From contig NZ_JALIQP010000008.1 in the NCBI RefSeq assembly GCF_023566055.1, positions 124,001 through 188,000 of the forward strand: DNA of 64,000 nt, given 5' to 3'. A program made the translations under genes and the position numbers. The notes under the pieces are model-generated. The model ran no database searches. It saw only the letters and a program-made list of their open reading frames with translations, and was not told where the DNA came from. Source of the DNA: Halosolutus amylolyticus. GTDB taxonomy: Archaea; Halobacteriota; Halobacteria; Halobacteriales; Natrialbaceae. Positions 63,680 to 64,000 of the stretch are shown here, piece by piece; the first letter of the stretch is position 1; each line of letters opens with the position of its first letter.

Positions 63680-63856
63680 ATGACCAGTCCACACACACGA
63701 CAGTCATCGTCACCGAACGATCGGACGACGGCGACGCGAATCGAATCGCTTGCGGACGCGGACACGAGATGGTCACCCCCGACCACGGCCGAATCGGCCG
63801 CCCGACTCGGTGATCGGCGAGCGCGGATCCGTGACGACACGGGCGTGGAGGCGTAA
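63680..63856 (+). CDS. Small hypothetical protein, 58 aa
   Basis: A polar protein (MTSPHTRQSSSPNDRTT..., then a basic helix AESAARLGDRRARIRDDTG). No family recognised. It is supported by a strong TATA box at the correct distance and by close linkage: its stop lies two bases before the next ATG, so it is the first gene of an operon running out of the window. Confidence 0.5.
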   Translation: MTSPHTRQSSSPNDRTTATRIESLADADTRWSPPTTAESAARLGDRRARIRDDTGVEA

Positions 63857-63858
63857 CC

Positions 63859-64000
63859 ATGGTGGGATCGCAACTCAGTGGGTCGATCGACGGGCGCGCT
63901 CTCGCCGCTTTCGGCGCGGTTCTGCTCGGTGCGGTCGTCGTCATGGGAGTCGTCTCGGGAACCGCAACCGTTGGCGCCGAGACGACCGCGACGATGCAGG
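63859..64000 (+). CDS. Exported or membrane protein, N-terminal part (runs off window)
   Basis: The first 47 codons of a gene. The N-terminus has a short polar stretch (MVGSQLSGSIDGR) followed by a hydrophobic helix (ALAAFGAVLLGAVVVMGVVSG) and an ATVGAETTAT segment, consistent with a signal peptide or anchor. The rest lies beyond the window, so the family cannot be named. It begins two bases after the preceding small gene. Confidence 0.6.
   Translation, partial: MVGSQLSGSIDGRALAAFGAVLLGAVVVMGVVSGTATVGAETTATMQ

Overview
The window is chromosomal DNA of an extremely halophilic archaeon (class Halobacteria, probably Natrialbales). It is GC-rich, the proteins are very acidic, many genes have a TATA-like box 25-30 bp before the start codon and so look leaderless, twin-arginine signals are present, and several families are haloarchaeal (Bat-like regulator, DUF5796, DUF7128, DUF7508, DUF7511, DUF7521).

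Layout. 1-4.1 kb: a partial Bat-like regulator, a tyrosine-recombinase-family gene, and a DUF4350-like/SppA pair. 4.6-10.3 kb: a four-gene heme-copper operon (small subunit, CuA subunit II, subunit I, fourth subunit) facing a copper P1B ATPase. Subunit I lacks the cross-linked tyrosine of oxygen reductases and may be a nitric oxide reductase. 11.7-18.4 kb: a metal-homeostasis cluster with three COG0523 GTPases, a NikR-type regulator, an FAD protein and an S14 paralogue that has lost half of its zinc ligands. 18.5-23.9 kb: a winged-helix/DUF7521 pair, a glycosyltransferase, a solitary EF-1 alpha, a quinone reductase and a VOC protein. 23.9-24.7 kb: a passenger-carrying insertion cassette with IS6-like ends and a perfect 8-bp target duplication. 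24.8-33.2 kb: stress proteins, MATE exporter, thiolase, hydrolase, and a second P-type ATPase in which the CPC motif has become SPW. 33.8-37.6 kb: a 643-aa protein of unknown family plus a DNA methyltransferase behind a palindromic operator, possibly a restriction-modification pair. 37.7-39.9 kb: deacetylase, asparaginase and a tiny acidic protein. 40.1-42.2 kb: an AT-rich island with a three-gene operon (zinc ribbon, three-helix membrane protein, proteasome-like Ntn hydrolase) facing a small acidic gene. 42.3-50.0 kb: ABC-2 exporter, SAM methyltransferase, two aldo/keto reductases, multicopper oxidase, threonine-synthase-like enzyme. 50.1-52.6 kb: moderately AT-rich accessory segment with a vapC remnant, a MazF-type toxin-antitoxin pair and SdpI. 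52.7-57.5 kb: chorismate mutase/shikimate kinase, small haloarchaeal proteins and a CDC48-type AAA ATPase. 57.5-58.7 kb: a second passenger cassette carrying a CPBP protease. 58.8-64 kb: phosphatidylserine-decarboxylase family enzyme, Lhr-type helicase, and membrane/secreted proteins.

Dispersed structure: three copies of an 84-bp palindromic repeat lie at gene 3' ends (11.5, 20.9 and 44.4 kb). No tRNA, rRNA or CRISPR array was recognised. The best candidates for undescribed biology are the Ntn-hydrolase/membrane-protein island, the passenger cassettes, the zinc-sparing ribosomal protein locus, the SPW ATPase, the tyrosine-less heme-copper enzyme and the methyltransferase pair.
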